DNA of 15,238 bases from UKL13-2 sp040006575 (GTDB taxonomy: Bacteria; Pseudomonadota; Gammaproteobacteria; Burkholderiales; Usitatibacteraceae): assembly GCA_040006575.1 (NCBI GenBank), contig JBDTWS010000102.1:1-15238 (forward strand), given 5' to 3'. Positions 14,408 to 15,238 of the stretch are shown in pieces (position 1 is the stretch's first letter; each line of letters opens with the position of its first letter). Under the pieces are notes generated by a model. That model did not search any database. It had not been told where the DNA came from and worked only from the letters and a program-made list of their open reading frames with translations. The translations under genes were made by a program, and so were the position numbers.

Positions 14408-14914
14408 ATGCCAAAGGCAGGTTTGCAGGTTTACTTGGCAATTGAACATCAAACTCCAGCAGGGGCGCGGTTCCCAGATCATAAATGGCTGGAGAAGCGC
14501 GCCGGTGCTGGAGTTTGTGTATTTGTTTTTCTGCTTTTGTGTGCATGTGCAAATTCTCCGGCGCTTGTCGACTCGATCGACACGCCACTCACCAGCGTGC
14601 CCGGCGACGCCAGCCTCGGCCGCGAAATTTTCATCTCGCGTGAAGGCGGCAACTGCGTGCTGTGCCATTCCGCGCCGGGTGTGAAGGCATCCGGAAACGT
14701 CGCGCCACCGCAGGATGGCGTGGGCTCCCGCCTCACTGCGGCGCAGCTTCGTTTACGCGTGGCCGATATCACGCGCATCAAACCCGACGCCGCCATGCCG
14801 GCGTTTCACCGCGTGAACGATCTCTCGCAGGTCGCGTCCCAATATCGCGGACAGCCGGTGCTGAGCGCGCAGCAGGTGGAAGATGTGGTCGCGTTCCTGG
14901 GAACATTGAAATGA
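14408..14914 (+). CDS. soxX: Sulfur-oxidation c-type cytochrome SoxX
   Basis: 168 residues if started at ATG 14408. The mature domain has one heme site, CVLCH at 83-87, and a downstream Met130 in DAAMPAFHR, the likely axial ligand. VAPPQDGVGSRLTAAQLRLR and GQPVLSAQQVEDVVAFLGTL are close to SoxX family motifs. SoxX is the small subunit of periplasmic SoxAX, which links thiosulfate to the SoxY carrier protein. The N-terminus is odd: about 33 polar residues precede a basic KRAGAG and the hydrophobic VCVFVFLLLCAC, and the 67-bp repeat copy B covers this region. A shorter start (TTG 14435 or even CTG 14488) would give a more normal signal peptide. The LCAC sequence could be an atypical lipobox. 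soxY follows at once. Confidence 0.85.
   Translation: MPKAGLQVYLAIEHQTPAGARFPDHKWLEKRAGAGVCVFVFLLLCACANSPALVDSIDTPLTSVPGDASLGREIFISREGGNCVLCHSAPGVKASGNVAPPQDGVGSRLTAAQLRLRVADITRIKPDAAMPAFHRVNDLSQVASQYRGQPVLSAQQVEDVVAFLGTLK
14451..14517 (+). repeat. 67-bp palindromic dispersed repeat, copy B
   Basis: Begins AAACTCCAGC and ends GCGCCGGTGCTGGAGTTTG. The outer 18-base arms pair at 16 positions, the best of the three copies. The inner stem pairs CCAG (element positions 24-27) with CTGG (39-42), at exactly the positions where copy A has GCAG/CTGC, a compensatory change. It lies inside the apparent 5' coding region of soxX, and its right arm encodes the basic KRAGAG segment and the first residues of the signal-peptide core. 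Confidence 0.75.
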
Positions 14915-14924
14915 AAACGGTTGC

Positions 14925-15238
14925 ATGAAAAAAGTCGCAACGAAGGCACGACGCGATGTGCTGGCACTGCTGGCGGGCTCTGCGCTGATGGCGATGACGT
15001 CGCGGCCTGGTCGCGCATTGGCGGATGAAGACATTCCCGCACTGATTCGCAGCATCACCGGTGGCGCGCCGTTGAAGGACGGCCGTATCCGCCTCACCAT
15101 TCCGCAATTGGCGGACACCGGCTTTTCAGTGCCTGTGAATGTTGAAGTAGAAAGCCCGATGACCGCCAATGATTTCGTCAAAAGCCTGCACCTCATCGCG
15201 CCACGCAATCCGCGTCCACTCATTGCCACCTTCAGTCT
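14925..15238 (+). CDS. soxY: Sulfur-carrier protein SoxY, N-terminal part
   Basis: The first 104 codons are present; the gene runs off the right edge. The N-terminus has a twin-arginine-type signal (TKARRDVLALLAGSALMAM), in keeping with SoxY being exported folded with its partner SoxZ. The visible mature part contains ITGGAPLKDGRIRLTIPQLA, then VPVNVEVESPMTANDFVKSL and RNPRPLIATF, all typical of SoxY. The C-terminal GGCGG arm that carries the sulfur intermediate is beyond the window. ATG 14925 is used; an ATG at 14911, overlapping the soxX stop, opens only a five-codon peptide. Ten nt separate it from soxX, so they are cotranscribed. soxZ and soxA/B would be expected next. Confidence 0.85.
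   Translation, partial: MKKVATKARRDVLALLAGSALMAMTSRPGRALADEDIPALIRSITGGAPLKDGRIRLTIPQLADTGFSVPVNVEVESPMTANDFVKSLHLIAPRNPRPLIATFS

Noticed and set aside
14753..15229. 158-codon open frame on the minus strand over soxX and soxY
   Set aside because: It spans two clearly identified plus-strand genes and shows no family features.

Overview
The window reads as a chromosomal segment of a moderately GC-rich Gram-negative bacterium, most likely a betaproteobacterium (Burkholderiales or a neighbouring lineage). The basis is the gene order (PII protein, TorF-type porin, UbiK-family factor, ComM), the Bcr/CflA transporter, cobalamin-dependent MetH and the start of a thiosulfate-oxidation (sox) cluster. 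There is no phage, plasmid, transposase or CRISPR. The interest lies in regulatory DNA and in small dispersed repeats.

Layout. 1-985 (minus): a TorF/Gcw_chp porin followed by the 5' end of glnK, which runs off the window. They share an upstream region (about 1030-1155) with a good sigma-54 -24/-12 element and two NtrC-like 17-bp sites, and a strong hairpin lies between the two genes. 1293-3095 (plus): ubiK-like gene and comM, 12 nt apart. 3244-4491 (plus): Bcr/CflA MFS efflux gene. 4488-6634 (minus): rhodanese, DUF2834 membrane protein and a second MFS transporter; the last two overlap by GTGA, and the MFS stop codon interlocks with that of the plus-strand MFS gene in a shared CTAG. 6746-8038 (plus): M20 amidohydrolase. 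8039-8428 has no gene but holds a long inverted repeat built from two REP-like arms, then a SAM-II-like riboswitch with an antiterminator/terminator switch. 8429-14033 (plus): a secreted DUF885 metallopeptidase and metH, apparently one riboswitch-controlled operon. 14130-15238 (plus): a small two-helix membrane protein, soxX and the beginning of soxY.

How the parts fit. The left end is a nitrogen-starvation module: NtrC and sigma-54 would drive a porin together with PII and probably amtB beyond the edge. The centre is a set of transporters and hydrolases with no common pathway. The 8.3-14 kb block is a methionine-synthesis unit, in which a SAM sensor would shut off both MetH and a periplasmic peptidase when SAM is plentiful. 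The right end begins periplasmic sulfur oxidation.

A 67-bp imperfectly palindromic element occurs three times (3161, 6170, 14451) with constant length, conserved ends and a diverged centre. One copy lies inside the apparent 5' coding region of soxX. This repeat family and the riboswitch-DUF885-metH arrangement are the strongest candidates for something little described.
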